In this document: positions 1 to 8,369 of the stretch, one piece after another | Layout of the letters: each line of letters starts with the position of its first letter | Position numbering within the stretch: the first letter of the stretch is position 1 | NCBI RefSeq assembly: GCF_003428335.1 | Contig: NZ_CP031704.1 | Span: 3,162,001-3,226,000 of the forward strand | Reading direction: 5' to 3' | Source of the DNA: Solimonas sp. K1W22B-7 | GTDB taxonomy: Bacteria; Pseudomonadota; Gammaproteobacteria; Nevskiales; Nevskiaceae | DNA: 64,000 nt | Position numbers and translations under genes: made by a program | Notes under the pieces: generated by a model | What the model was told of the DNA's origin: nothing | What the model saw: the letters and a program-made list of their open reading frames with translations, nothing else | The model's database searches: none

Positions 1-880
1 CGCGGGCGATGCCGCGGCCTTCCAGCACCAGGCCGACGAACTGGCGCGGCGACTTGCCGCGCAGCGGCTCCAGGGCGGCGCGGCCGATGAAATCGCGGTC
101 CGCCGGCTCCCAGGCCAGGGTCCAGCCCAGGCCGGATTCCAGGGGCTGGGTGGACTCGTCCATGTCCTGTCCGTAGAGGTTCATGCCGGCCTCCAGGCGC
201 AGCGTGTCGCGCGCACCCAGCCCGCAGGGACGCACGCCGGCCGCCAGCAAGCCCTGCCACAGGGACATCAGGTCGGCGTGCGGCAGGATCAGCTCGAAAC
301 CGTCTTCGCCGGTGTAGCCGGTACGGCCGACAAAGGTCTGGCCGTCCTCGGCCGCCTGGAACACCTGCAGGCCCGCCGCCGCTTCGCGCAGCCCGGCCGG
401 CAGCAGGGGCAGCACCCGGGCCCGGGCCTGGGGGCCCTGCACGGCGAGGATGCCCAGGTCGGCGCGGCGGCGGACGTCCACGCCATAGGCCTGTGCCTGC
501 CGTTCCAGCCAGGCCAGGTCCTTGTCGGCGGTGCCCGCGTTCACCACCAGGCGGAACCAGTCCTCGCGCATGAAATAGGCGATCAGGTCGTCCAGGATGC
601 CGGCATCCTCGCGCAGCAGGCAGGAATACAGCGCCTTGCCCGGCAGCGTCAGGCGGGCGACGTCATTGGCCAGGACCTGGCGCAGGAACTCGCGGACCCG
701 GGGGCCCTGCAGGTCGACGGCCGCCATGTGGGCCACGTCGAACATGCCGGCGCCTTCCCGCACCGCATGGTGCTCGTCGAGCTGCGACTGGTACTGGATC
801 GGCATTTCCCAGCCGGCAAAATCGACCAGGCGTGCGCCGAGGCGGGCGTGTTCGGCATGTAACGCTGTTTTTTTCAGCAT
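1..880 (-). CDS. gcvT: Aminomethyltransferase, glycine cleavage T protein (5' part, runs off left edge)
   Basis: T protein of the glycine cleavage system. It takes the aminomethyl group from lipoylated H protein to tetrahydrofolate, releasing ammonia and forming methylene-THF in the cytoplasm. The reading frame opens at the ATG at 880 and stays open to the window edge, giving 293 N-terminal residues of a usual 360-370. Visible family features are the N-terminal segment LVDFAGWEMPIQY (about residues 18-30), MFDVAHMAAVDLQG and RTGYTGEDGFEL. An AGGA ribosome site precedes the ATG. The tandem glycine riboswitch at 913-1092 lies directly upstream on the same strand, so expression should rise with glycine. 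gcvH and gcvP would be expected just outside the window on the left. Identity is nearly certain; only the C-terminus is unseen. Confidence 0.96.
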   Translation of the reverse strand, partial: MLKKTALHAEHARLGARLVDFAGWEMPIQYQSQLDEHHAVREGAGMFDVAHMAAVDLQGPRVREFLRQVLANDVARLTLPGKALYSCLLREDAGILDDLIAYFMREDWFRLVVNAGTADKDLAWLERQAQAYGVDVRRRADLGILAVQGPQARARVLPLLPAGLREAAAGLQVFQAAEDGQTFVGRTGYTGEDGFELILPHADLMSLWQGLLAAGVRPCGLGARDTLRLEAGMNLYGQDMDESTQPLESGLGWTLAWEPADRDFIGRAALEPLRGKSPRQFVGLVLEGRGIAR

Positions 881-912
881 GCGGTCCTGTAGATCCGGTT
901 TTCGGGCAAGGA

Positions 913-1092
913 CCGCCCTGACTCTGTCCTTGGACCTGAAAGTTCGGAGGCGTCGCCGCCTCTGCCTCGTCGGTGGCCCGCAAGCGGGCGCTCTCCAGAG
1001 TACGCGCAAACCATCCGCTCCTGGGTACCTGAGCGATTCCGGGCGGATTTGCGCCTTCGGTGCCACCGACAAAAAAACGGTGGTCTCTCGCG
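913..1092 (-). promoter_or_regulatory. Tandem glycine riboswitch (gcvT motif) upstream of gcvT
   Basis: Read on the minus strand, two aptamers follow each other. The first contains GAGAGACCACC, then CACCGAAGGCGCAA, then CGCTCAGGTACC. The second contains GGAGAGCGCCCG, CACCGACGAGGCAGAGG, CTTTCAGGTCCAAGGACAGAG. These are the conserved blocks of the glycine riboswitch class, and the two-aptamer arrangement is the classical one. The element ends about 33 nt before the gcvT start, so the expression platform probably overlaps the ribosome site and works as an ON switch. Boundaries are approximate. Confidence 0.93.
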
Positions 1093-1333
1093 GATGGGGA
1101 AATGCGTGGCGGAATGATACCGGGGCGGGGGGCGAATGGCGAGCGCCGGATCCGATGCCCCGCGTTCGGCTTGCCCGGGAGTGGCGTGAAGCCCCTTTCC
1201 GCCCGGGCCAAAAGCTCCACGGCCGGGCGTTCGGCGCGGCTCAACTGTGAAGCTCGACACAATTGGAAATAAGACTGGCAACATATTGAAAGAACTACGT
1301 CACGCCAACCGCCCGCACCACCCGCTTGCGTGG

Positions 1334-1362
1334 TTGGAACCCCCCTTTCCATGGGCTATAGT
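1334..1362 (+). promoter_or_regulatory. Sigma70-type promoter of the two-partner-secretion operon
   Basis: A -35 box TTGGAA at 1334-1339 and a -10 box TATAGT at 1357-1362 are separated by 17 bp. This is the best sigma70 match seen in the intergenic DNA. It would start RNA near 1369 and leave a 5' leader of about 43 nt before the ATG at 1412. The gene-free stretch 881-1411 otherwise holds only the gcvT riboswitch. Confidence 0.6.
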
Positions 1363-1411
1363 CGGACTCGCATCGACGGCCGCGTGGCCGCAGCCGCAAT
1401 TCGGGGGAATA

Positions 1412-3058
1412 ATGAGCGCATCGACCATCGGACCGCGGTCCGCCCTTCTCGCTTCAGGTTGCCTTCTGGCCTGTTTTGGAGCGCAGGCCCAGATCACCCC
1501 AGGCCAGGTCGGAGACACGCTGAAAAAGCCGATCGAGCTGCAGCCGGTCAGGCCCGCCCCCACGGTGCAGACCCAGCCGCAGGAGGCGCCACCGGCTTCA
1601 GCCAGCAGCAAGACGCTGACGGTCCAGCAGTTCGAGTTCGCCGGCAATACGCTGTTCAGCGGTGCCGAACTGTCGGCCCTGGTCAAGGATTACCTCAACC
1701 GCCCGGTCACGCTGCTGGATGTCTTCGAGGCCGCCGACAAGGTCGCCGACTTCTACGTGTCCAAGGGCTACACGCTGGCTTCGGTCAACGTGCCGCCGCA
1801 GAAGATCGAGCTGGGCACGGTGCGCCTGCTGGTCAGCGAAGGCCGCATAGCCCGCATCAGCGCCGAGGACAACAAGCTCTATACCAGCGAGCAGATCACC
1901 GAGCAGCTCGGCGAGATCCGCCCCGGCACGGTGTACCAGGGCGGTGCCCTGGCCGAGCGCGTGCGCAACCTCAATACCCTGCCGGGCCTGCAGGCCAAGG
2001 CGATCGTCAAGCCCGGCGAGCGCTATGGCACCAGCGACCTGGTGATCAAGACGGTCGAGGACCCGGTCAGCGGTTCGCTGATCGTCGACAACTTCGGGCG
2101 CGAAAGTATCGGCGAGATGCGCGTTTCGGCCTTCGGCCAGGTCAACAATCCGCTCAAGGTCGGCGACCAGCTGCAACTGCTGCTGCTGCGCTCGGAGGAG
2201 GACCTGCTGCGCTACGGTTACTTTGCCTACAGCCTGCCGGTGAACTTCAGCGGCACCCGCCTGACCCTGTCCTACGGCCACGCCGAATTCGATGTCGCCG
2301 GCACGGCGCCGGTCGACGGCCGCAACGACAGCGCCCGCCTGCTGCTGGACCACCCGCTGCGCATCACGCCCAACAGCCGCCTCAATGTCAGCCTCGGCGC
2401 TTCGCGCACCGAGGCCGATTCCGACTTCACCGGAATCACCTTCAGCGATACCTCGATCACGCTGGTGGAAGTCGGCGCCAGCTACACCTATAACCATGCG
2501 AACCTGGCGGTGACGCAGGCGGTGCTCAACCTGAGCAGCAATTTCGACCAGCTCGAGCGTTCGGAACTGGCGACACTGCCGCTGGGCGAGCACCTCAATG
2601 CCGGCCAGCGCATCCGCGCGGAACTGGACATCCAGCACCTGCGCCCGCTGGTCAAGGGCTTCCAGCTGTACGGCCATTTCAACGGCGTGTACTCCCCCGA
2701 TCCCCTGTCGGACATCACCGCCTACTCGCTCGGCGGCCCCAACGGCATCCGTGGCTATCCGGCGTCCGAAATCCGCGGCGACCGCGGTTATTTCGGGCAA
2801 CTGGGCATCAACTTCCCCGTCGCCATCGCCGGTGCCCGCGTGACCCCCCGCATCTTCGCCGACTCCGGCAAGGTCTTCACGGTCGACCCGGGTCCTGCCG
2901 ATTTCCACGAGAAGACCCTGACCAGCGTCGGCTTCGGCGCCGACCTGCAGTACCAGCGCATCAACGCCAAGGTCGACTGGTCCTTCCCGCGTGAAGACCG
3001 CACCTCCAGCGACGGCGAAGACGACCGCGTCTTCGGCTCACTGGCTGTTTCATTCTGA
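1412..3058 (+). CDS. Two-partner secretion outer-membrane transporter (ShlB/FhaC/HecB family)
   Basis: TpsB pore of a type Vb secretion system: an outer-membrane 16-strand barrel with periplasmic POTRA domains that binds and exports a TpsA exoprotein. The 548-residue product starts with a signal peptide ending near FGAQAQ. A Pro/Gln-rich linker (about 35-60) and the first POTRA domain (VQQFEFAGNTLFSG onward) follow. A second POTRA leads into the barrel, with the loop-6 motif as IRGY within GPNGIRGYPASEIRGDRGYF. The chain ends in a terminal phenylalanine (SLAVSF), as barrel proteins do. The frame is open further upstream to 1247, but ATG 1412 has a GGGGGAA ribosome site 4-5 nt away and gives a clean signal peptide. 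The tpsA1 start lies 10 nt after the stop, indicating an operon. Confidence 0.94.
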   Translation: MSASTIGPRSALLASGCLLACFGAQAQITPGQVGDTLKKPIELQPVRPAPTVQTQPQEAPPASASSKTLTVQQFEFAGNTLFSGAELSALVKDYLNRPVTLLDVFEAADKVADFYVSKGYTLASVNVPPQKIELGTVRLLVSEGRIARISAEDNKLYTSEQITEQLGEIRPGTVYQGGALAERVRNLNTLPGLQAKAIVKPGERYGTSDLVIKTVEDPVSGSLIVDNFGRESIGEMRVSAFGQVNNPLKVGDQLQLLLLRSEEDLLRYGYFAYSLPVNFSGTRLTLSYGHAEFDVAGTAPVDGRNDSARLLLDHPLRITPNSRLNVSLGASRTEADSDFTGITFSDTSITLVEVGASYTYNHANLAVTQAVLNLSSNFDQLERSELATLPLGEHLNAGQRIRAELDIQHLRPLVKGFQLYGHFNGVYSPDPLSDITAYSLGGPNGIRGYPASEIRGDRGYFGQLGINFPVAIAGARVTPRIFADSGKVFTVDPGPADFHEKTLTSVGFGADLQYQRINAKVDWSFPREDRTSSDGEDDRVFGSLAVSF

Positions 3059-3068
3059 GGAACACGTC

Positions 3069-6000
3069 ATGCTCAAGTTCGCCCTCCGCCCGCTCGTCGC
3101 CGCATTGCGCGACCCGCGCTGGTCCCTGGCTATCGCAGGCGTAGTGGCTCCCGGACTGGTCCTGGCCGCCCCCAGCGGCGGACAGGTCGTAGGCGGACAG
3201 GCGACGATCGGCGGCACCGGCGGCAATGTGGTGGTCAACCAGGCTTCGAACTCGGCCATCATCAACTGGCAGCAGTTCTCGGTGGGCGGCAACGAGTACG
3301 TGGTGTTCAACCAGCCCTCGGCCTCGGCGGCAGTCCTGAACCGCGTGATCGGCGGCAGCCCCTCCGAAATCCTCGGCAACATCTCCGCCAACGGCCGGGT
3401 CTTCATCATCAATCCCTCGGGCGTGATGTTCGGCCAGGGCGCCAAGGTGGACGTGGGCGGCCTGGTGGCCAGCACGCTCAACCTCAGCGACAGCGACTTC
3501 ATGCAGGGCCGCTATGTCATGGCCGGCGCGCCGGGCAATTCCGCGTCGGTCAGCAATGCCGGCCGCATCACGGCGGCCGATGGCGGCTTCGTCGTGCTGG
3601 CGGGCGGCAAGGTCAGCAACAGCGGCCTGGTGCAGGCCCGGCTGGGCAAGGTCGCACTGGCCTCCGGCTCGCAACTCACCCTGGGACTGGACGACCAGGG
3701 CCTGGTCGATTTCAGCGTCGATGCCGCGGCCCTGTCGGCGGCGGCCGGCGTGGAGAACATCGGCAGCGTGATTGCCGACGGCGGCAGCGTGGTCATGAGC
3801 GCGCAGACCGCGCGCGGCCTGGTCGGCAGCGCCGTCAACAATCGCGGCACCGTGCAGGCCCGCTCGATCGGCGAGCATGAGGGCTCGATCTACCTGATGG
3901 CCGAGGGCGGCGATATCCGCCAGGACGGCCTGATCGACGCTTCCGGTGCCGTCGGCACCAATGCCGGCAAGGTCCGCATCGAAGGCGATGGCGACATCCT
4001 GCTGAGCGGCCGGTCGCGCATCGTCGCCACCGGCGACAGCGGCGGCGACGTGCGCGCCATCGCCACGGGCACGACCACCTACGCCAAGGGTGCGAAGCTG
4101 GATGTGTCCAGGCAAGCCGGCAGCGGCGCGGGTGGCTTCGTCGAACTTTCCGGCCACGGCCACCTGACGGTCGAAGATGTCGTGCAGTTGGGACGCGGCG
4201 GACACCTGCTCTACGACCCCACCAACTTCACCATCGGCACCACCGATGGGCAGGACAGCATCAGCGAAGCCACGCTCGAGAGCCAGCTGCGCCAGACCTC
4301 CGAGGGCGGCACGGTCACCATCGCGGCCGACCGCTCGATCACCATGGCCAACCTCGGCGACAACGTGCTCGACGGCACCAATTCGCAATCCGGTCTCGGC
4401 GGCGGGCTCGACCTGCAGATCACCGGCACCGGCAGCGACACCTTCATCAGGTTCGACGACCTCAACGACCAGATCAAGGTCGATGGCCCGCTGTCCATGG
4501 TCAACGGCAGCTACGGCGGCACGATCAACGTCGGCAGCCTGGTCAGCGGCCGGGACGTGTTCATCACCTCCTACGGCAATGTCACCACCCGTGCGGTCAC
4601 CGCCAGCAACGGCGTCATCGACATCGAGACGTTCTCGCCTTCCTCGGGCGGAAGCAGCGCCCGCAACATCAGCACCGGGGCGCTGAGCGCGACGAACGGT
4701 TCCGTCAGCCTCTACAGCGACAACGGCGGCGTCACCACCGGCAACATCACCTCGACCAATGGCGATGCCTATGTCGACGTGTACGCCGGCGGCGGAAACA
4801 TCCGGACCGGCAACGTCACCGTCACGACGAACGCTTCGACCCTGAGCGCCGGCGAAGGCGGTTTCATCTTTGCCGACGCCAACATCTACATGAACGCGAC
4901 CGGCAGCATCGACGCCGGCAACCTGAGCGCGACGGCCAACGGCGACGGCACGAGTTCCACCCCGACCTACCTGGTCGCGGGCGTGTCGCTGACGGCGAAC
5001 TCCGAAGGTACCGGCACGAACACGCACATCGTCACCGGCAACATCAGCACCAGCGCCGTCGCCGGCTCGGGAACCCCCACTGCGTTCTCCGAGGCGGGAG
5101 TCCACCTGGCCAACGGCGGCATCGGCAACGAGGGCGGCGAAGAAGGCGAGGACGAGTTCCTGCTGCCCGGCGGCAGCATCACCACCGGCACCATCACCGC
5201 CAGCGCCACCGGCGGCAGCCAGAGCCCGGCCTGCCAGCAGCAGACCTGCGCCGCGGGCACGGCAGCGGCGGTCGTGACAATCGACGCCAGCGGCAACGTC
5301 ACGACCCAGGCACTGACCACCAGCGCCAATGGTCCGCAGACGGGCGACCTGGCTACCATCATCATCAGCGCCGCGGGCGATGCGGACGTGAACGTCGCAT
5401 CCGTCAGCATGACCGGCGACGCGACGCAGCTGCTCATCTCGGCACGTTCGACCGACGACGTGGAACCCCCGCCGACCAGTCCCGGCGGCCTGGTTGCCCC
5501 CGTCCCACGGGCCGCCGGCGACGAGGGCAACATCACTCTCGGGCGCATCCAGGGCGCGTCGTCGATCATCCTGCGGGCCAGCGACAATCTCTCGATCGAC
5601 GCCGGCAACAACAACGCGATCCTGCCGAGCGGCGCGTCCACCGTCCTCCAGGCCGGCGACGATCTGACGCTCAAGGGCCGCAGCCTGATCCTCAGCGGCT
5701 CGATCGACGCCGATCGCCTGATCATCGAAACCACGCAGGAAGTCGTCAGCACCGGATCGGCCTTCATCGATGTCGGCGGCATCAGCGTGCAGGCCAGCCG
5801 GATCGACCTGCGCACGGCCTTCATCTCGGTGGGCAACGAAAGCATGGACCTGGGCAAGGACCCGGGCCTGCTGTCCAAGGTGCCGCAGGCGCTGCGTCCG
5901 GGGACCGCGGGACCCAATGCCGCCTTCGTCGCCTCGCAAGGCGTGCAACTCGGTCAAATGTCGATCGAGGGCGGCTATCTCTTCGTCAAGGCACCGAGCG

Positions 6001-6488
6001 TTTCGGCCGTATCGATCAGCGCCGAAGAGGACATCTTCTACAACTACCGCCCCTTCAGCGAAACGGCGGCTTTCAGCGTGCCGGCCAATGGCGGCCTGCT
6101 GCCGGGCAGTGGGGTCACCTATGCACTCGGCGGCACCGGCTACCGTGGCGATATCACGGTGACCCGGCAGAGCGCGATCACCCTGGCCGCACCCGACAAG
6201 GAACTGAGCGACACCAACTACCTGTTCCTGACGCAGGGCCGCGTCAACGGCAAGAACCTGCTCAGCGAGTTCACCAGCGGCCAGGTCCTGGTCCTGGAAG
6301 GCGACGCCGGCCCCGAAGAGCCGCAGGAGCCCGAGCCGGAACCAATGGAGCAGGCCGAGGTGGCGCAAACCGCCATCAGCCAGATGGAAGTGTTCAGTAC
6401 CGACGGCGTGAGCGGCATCGAAGTCGCCGACGCCTCCCTGGTCGAGGAAGTCACCGACTCGCCGGATGAAACCCTGGAGTGCCGCTAA
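3069..6488 (+). CDS. TpsA1 exoprotein with filamentous-haemagglutinin N-terminal domain
   Basis: Secreted beta-helix exoprotein of 1,139 residues, the likely cargo of the adjacent TpsB. An extended signal peptide (residues 1-34, ending VLAA) is followed by the TPS domain. That domain has GNVVVNQASNSAIINWQQF around 52-70 and the NPNG-type hallmark as INPSGVMFG at 114-122. Gly/Ser/Thr/Asn-rich parallel beta-helix repeats fill the middle. The last ~220 residues form a distinct module (GPNAAFVASQ..., ALGGTGYRGDI..., NYLFLTQGRV...). The protein ends in a Glu/Pro-rich acidic tail and the residues LECR. The same C-terminal module is found in the giant protein at 55340. GAGGAA lies 6 nt before the ATG. 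Its stop overlaps the start of the FecR gene (TAATG). Adhesin or matrix protein is the likeliest role; no toxin domain was recognised. Confidence 0.9.
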   Translation: MLKFALRPLVAALRDPRWSLAIAGVVAPGLVLAAPSGGQVVGGQATIGGTGGNVVVNQASNSAIINWQQFSVGGNEYVVFNQPSASAAVLNRVIGGSPSEILGNISANGRVFIINPSGVMFGQGAKVDVGGLVASTLNLSDSDFMQGRYVMAGAPGNSASVSNAGRITAADGGFVVLAGGKVSNSGLVQARLGKVALASGSQLTLGLDDQGLVDFSVDAAALSAAAGVENIGSVIADGGSVVMSAQTARGLVGSAVNNRGTVQARSIGEHEGSIYLMAEGGDIRQDGLIDASGAVGTNAGKVRIEGDGDILLSGRSRIVATGDSGGDVRAIATGTTTYAKGAKLDVSRQAGSGAGGFVELSGHGHLTVEDVVQLGRGGHLLYDPTNFTIGTTDGQDSISEATLESQLRQTSEGGTVTIAADRSITMANLGDNVLDGTNSQSGLGGGLDLQITGTGSDTFIRFDDLNDQIKVDGPLSMVNGSYGGTINVGSLVSGRDVFITSYGNVTTRAVTASNGVIDIETFSPSSGGSSARNISTGALSATNGSVSLYSDNGGVTTGNITSTNGDAYVDVYAGGGNIRTGNVTVTTNASTLSAGEGGFIFADANIYMNATGSIDAGNLSATANGDGTSSTPTYLVAGVSLTANSEGTGTNTHIVTGNISTSAVAGSGTPTAFSEAGVHLANGGIGNEGGEEGEDEFLLPGGSITTGTITASATGGSQSPACQQQTCAAGTAAAVVTIDASGNVTTQALTTSANGPQTGDLATIIISAAGDADVNVASVSMTGDATQLLISARSTDDVEPPPTSPGGLVAPVPRAAGDEGNITLGRIQGASSIILRASDNLSIDAGNNNAILPSGASTVLQAGDDLTLKGRSLILSGSIDADRLIIETTQEVVSTGSAFIDVGGISVQASRIDLRTAFISVGNESMDLGKDPGLLSKVPQALRPGTAGPNAAFVASQGVQLGQMSIEGGYLFVKAPSVSAVSISAEEDIFYNYRPFSETAAFSVPANGGLLPGSGVTYALGGTGYRGDITVTRQSAITLAAPDKELSDTNYLFLTQGRVNGKNLLSEFTSGQVLVLEGDAGPEEPQEPEPEPMEQAEVAQTAISQMEVFSTDGVSGIEVADASLVEEVTDSPDETLECR

Positions 6489-7399
6489 TGGGAAACCTCG
6501 CCATGCGCATCAAACTGAGCGGGGCGCTGGCTGCCCTGGCCCTGCTGCTCACCGCGCCGCAGGCCTGGAGCGCCGTTGCCGCCGCGGGCGAAGTCGCCCT
6601 GGTCACCGGCCGCGGTTCCGCCACCAACCCCGCCACCGGCAGCATCCGCGATCTCGACAAGGGAACGCAGGTGTTCCCGGGCGAGATCATCAGCTCGGCG
6701 GTCAACAGCTACGTGAACATCAAGTTCGCCGACGGCAGCTACATCCTGCTGCGGCCGAACACGCGCTTCCAGATCGAGGAGTTCGAGCTGGCCGGCGCGA
6801 CCCCGCCGCCCGCGGAAAAGCCCGCCGCCCCGGCCAAGCCCAAGGAACCTGCGAAGCCGGCTGCCAAGCCCGGCGCCAAGGCTCCCGCCACGCCCGGCAG
6901 GGACACCGCGGCAAAGCCGGCGGCGCCTGCCCCGACCCCGGCGGCCCCTGCCGCCGCTCCGGCAACGCCGGTGGCCTCGGCGCCGACCGCCGCAGCGCCC
7001 GGCTCTCGCGCCTTCTTCAAGCTGCTCAAGGGCGGCTTCCGCGCCGTGTCCGGCCTGATTGGCAAGGTCGATCGCAACGAGTACCGGGTCAGCACGCCGG
7101 TGGCGACGATCGGTATCCGCGGCACCGACTACCTGCTGGTCCTCTGCGACGAGAAGTGCCGTACCGATCCCGTGGTCGGCGACACCGTGCCGGAGGGTTC
7201 GGCGGTGGACGGCGGCCTGATCGTCGGCGTGGTGAGCGGCGGCGTGGCCGTGCTCAACAACGAAGGCAAGACGGCTTCGCTGACCGAGAACCAGTACCTG
7301 ATCAACCTGCCCGACGGCACGCAGATCTTCCTGCCTTTCGAGCCACGCTTCCTGCGCGTGGACCCGATCCCGAATCCGACCACGGTCTGCCCGATCTGA
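6488..7399 (+). CDS. Exported FecR-domain protein with low-complexity insert
   Basis: A 303-residue exported protein; partner or function is not known. A signal peptide (hydrophobic run ALAALALLL, cleavage near AWSA) is followed by the first half of a FecR domain (about 33-101, with FADGSYILLRPNTRF). A Pro/Ala/Lys-rich low-complexity stretch (103-172) interrupts the domain, and the second half carries the family signature TIGIRGTDY at 207-215. There is no transmembrane helix or sigma-factor partner, so this is not a classical FecR anti-sigma regulator. Similar stand-alone FecR proteins occur beside surface-protein genes. The ATG at 6488 overlaps the tpsA1 stop (TAATG), so translation is probably coupled. 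ATG 6503, with GGGAA upstream, is an alternative start that also keeps the signal peptide. A terminator follows at 7417. Confidence 0.85.
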   Translation: MGNLAMRIKLSGALAALALLLTAPQAWSAVAAAGEVALVTGRGSATNPATGSIRDLDKGTQVFPGEIISSAVNSYVNIKFADGSYILLRPNTRFQIEEFELAGATPPPAEKPAAPAKPKEPAKPAAKPGAKAPATPGRDTAAKPAAPAPTPAAPAAAPATPVASAPTAAAPGSRAFFKLLKGGFRAVSGLIGKVDRNEYRVSTPVATIGIRGTDYLLVLCDEKCRTDPVVGDTVPEGSAVDGGLIVGVVSGGVAVLNNEGKTASLTENQYLINLPDGTQIFLPFEPRFLRVDPIPNPTTVCPI

Positions 7400-7416
7400 A
7401 CCAGCAGCTTTCCCTG

Positions 7417-7445
7417 AGCCCCGCCCTTGTGCGGGGCTTCTTTTT
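7417..7445 (+). terminator. Rho-independent terminator of the TPS operon
   Basis: Perfect 8-bp stem AGCCCCGC / GCGGGGCT (7417-7424 and 7431-7438) with a 6-nt loop, followed by a T-rich tract TCTTTTT. It lies 18 nt after the FecR stop codon. Confidence 0.88.
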
Positions 7446-7462
7446 GCGCGAAACAGACAGGG

Positions 7463-7537
7463 CAGTCCGCAAATGAACGCCGGTAAACGCCAATATCCGT
7501 TTTGTATTAGCGTTCGCTGGCGCTCATTTGCGGACTG
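7463..7537. repeat. Intergenic inverted repeat (14-bp arms)
   Basis: CAGTCCGCAAATGA at 7463-7476 is matched perfectly by its inverse at 7524-7537, enclosing a 47-nt AT-richer loop. The loop itself has further GCG-TT-C symmetry (ACGCC and GGCG next to the arms). It looks like a palindromic intergenic repeat rather than a terminator, because no T-run follows the outer stem. Copies elsewhere in the genome would confirm this. Confidence 0.6.
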
Positions 7538-7579
7538 GATTCTTCGGCCTGCGCGGGTCGACGATGGAGGGTGCGAGCC

Positions 7580-8341
7580 TTGACGATGTCCCTGAAGCTG
7601 CAATCCCCGCGGGGCTATGGCCCGGTGGTGCCGCTGGAGCCGAAGCGGCATGGCGGCATGGGCCTGCGCCCGGGACTGGACCATCGCTGGGCCGCGGTCC
7701 TGAATGCCATCCCGATCAGCGCTTCCGAGTTCTTCAAGTCCGGCCTGGACTACCCCATCGCCTTCGTCCGCCAGGACCACAACGGCGAGTTCACCCCGGT
7801 CATCGCCACCGGCCTGCGCGAAGGCCAGAATCTCCATGTCGGGGCAGACGGCCACTGGCGTGCGCAGACTTATGTGCCGGCCTATGTGCGTCGCTATCCG
7901 TTCTGCATTGCGCCGCTACCGGGCAAGGAAAAGGGCAGCACGGCGCGGCCGCTGGTCTGTGTGCAGGAGGACCAGCTGGTGGCCGACAGCGCGCGTCCGC
8001 TGTTCGACCGCAACGGCGCACCGACACCGGCCTGGAAGCCGCTGCTGGAGCTGCTGGAGGCCGTGGAAGGCGCGCACCAGCAGACCCGCGTGCTGTGCCG
8101 GCGCCTGGAGGCGCTGGGCCTGCTGATCCCCTTCGAAGCGGTGGCGACGCCACGCCAGGGAGAGCCGCTGCGCCTGCACGGCCTGTTCCGCGTGGACGAG
8201 CAGAAGCTGGCCGGGGTCCCCGGCCGCGACCTGCGCACGATGATGCGCAAGGGCGAGTTGCGGGCGGTCTACGCCCATCTCAATTCGCTGGAGAACTTCG
8301 GCCGCCTGCTGGACCTGAACCAGGCGGCGGCCAGGGCATGA
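7580..8341 (+). CDS. SapC-family protein
   Basis: A cytoplasmic-looking protein of 253 residues resembling the SapC family (named from a Campylobacter surface-layer locus; biochemical function unknown). Recognisable parts are the N-terminal region with AVLNAIPISASEFF, the central DYPIAFVRQ and YVPAYVRRYPFCIAP, and the C-terminal LHGLFRVDEQKL. The best Shine-Dalgarno (GGAGG, 7566-7570) is 9 nt from a TTG at 7580 and 15 nt from the ATG at 7586, so the start may be the TTG. The two choices differ by two residues. No signal peptide or membrane helix was seen. It is followed 28 nt later by a glycosyltransferase gene. Confidence 0.8.
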   Translation: MTMSLKLQSPRGYGPVVPLEPKRHGGMGLRPGLDHRWAAVLNAIPISASEFFKSGLDYPIAFVRQDHNGEFTPVIATGLREGQNLHVGADGHWRAQTYVPAYVRRYPFCIAPLPGKEKGSTARPLVCVQEDQLVADSARPLFDRNGAPTPAWKPLLELLEAVEGAHQQTRVLCRRLEALGLLIPFEAVATPRQGEPLRLHGLFRVDEQKLAGVPGRDLRTMMRKGELRAVYAHLNSLENFGRLLDLNQAAARA

Positions 8342-8369
8342 GAGTCCCGATGCTGCTTCCCGCGACGCC

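Noticed and set aside
2961-6368. Long open frame on the minus strand antisense to tpsA1 (about 1,135 codons)
   Set aside because: It is a by-product of GC-rich, repeat-like codon use in tpsA1; composition is Ala/Gly/Arg/Asp-rich with no motif, and the plus-strand frame has a signal peptide, TPS domain and ribosome site.
6488-7399. FecR protein considered as a sigma-factor regulator
   Set aside because: It has a cleavable signal and no membrane helix, and no ECF sigma gene is nearby.
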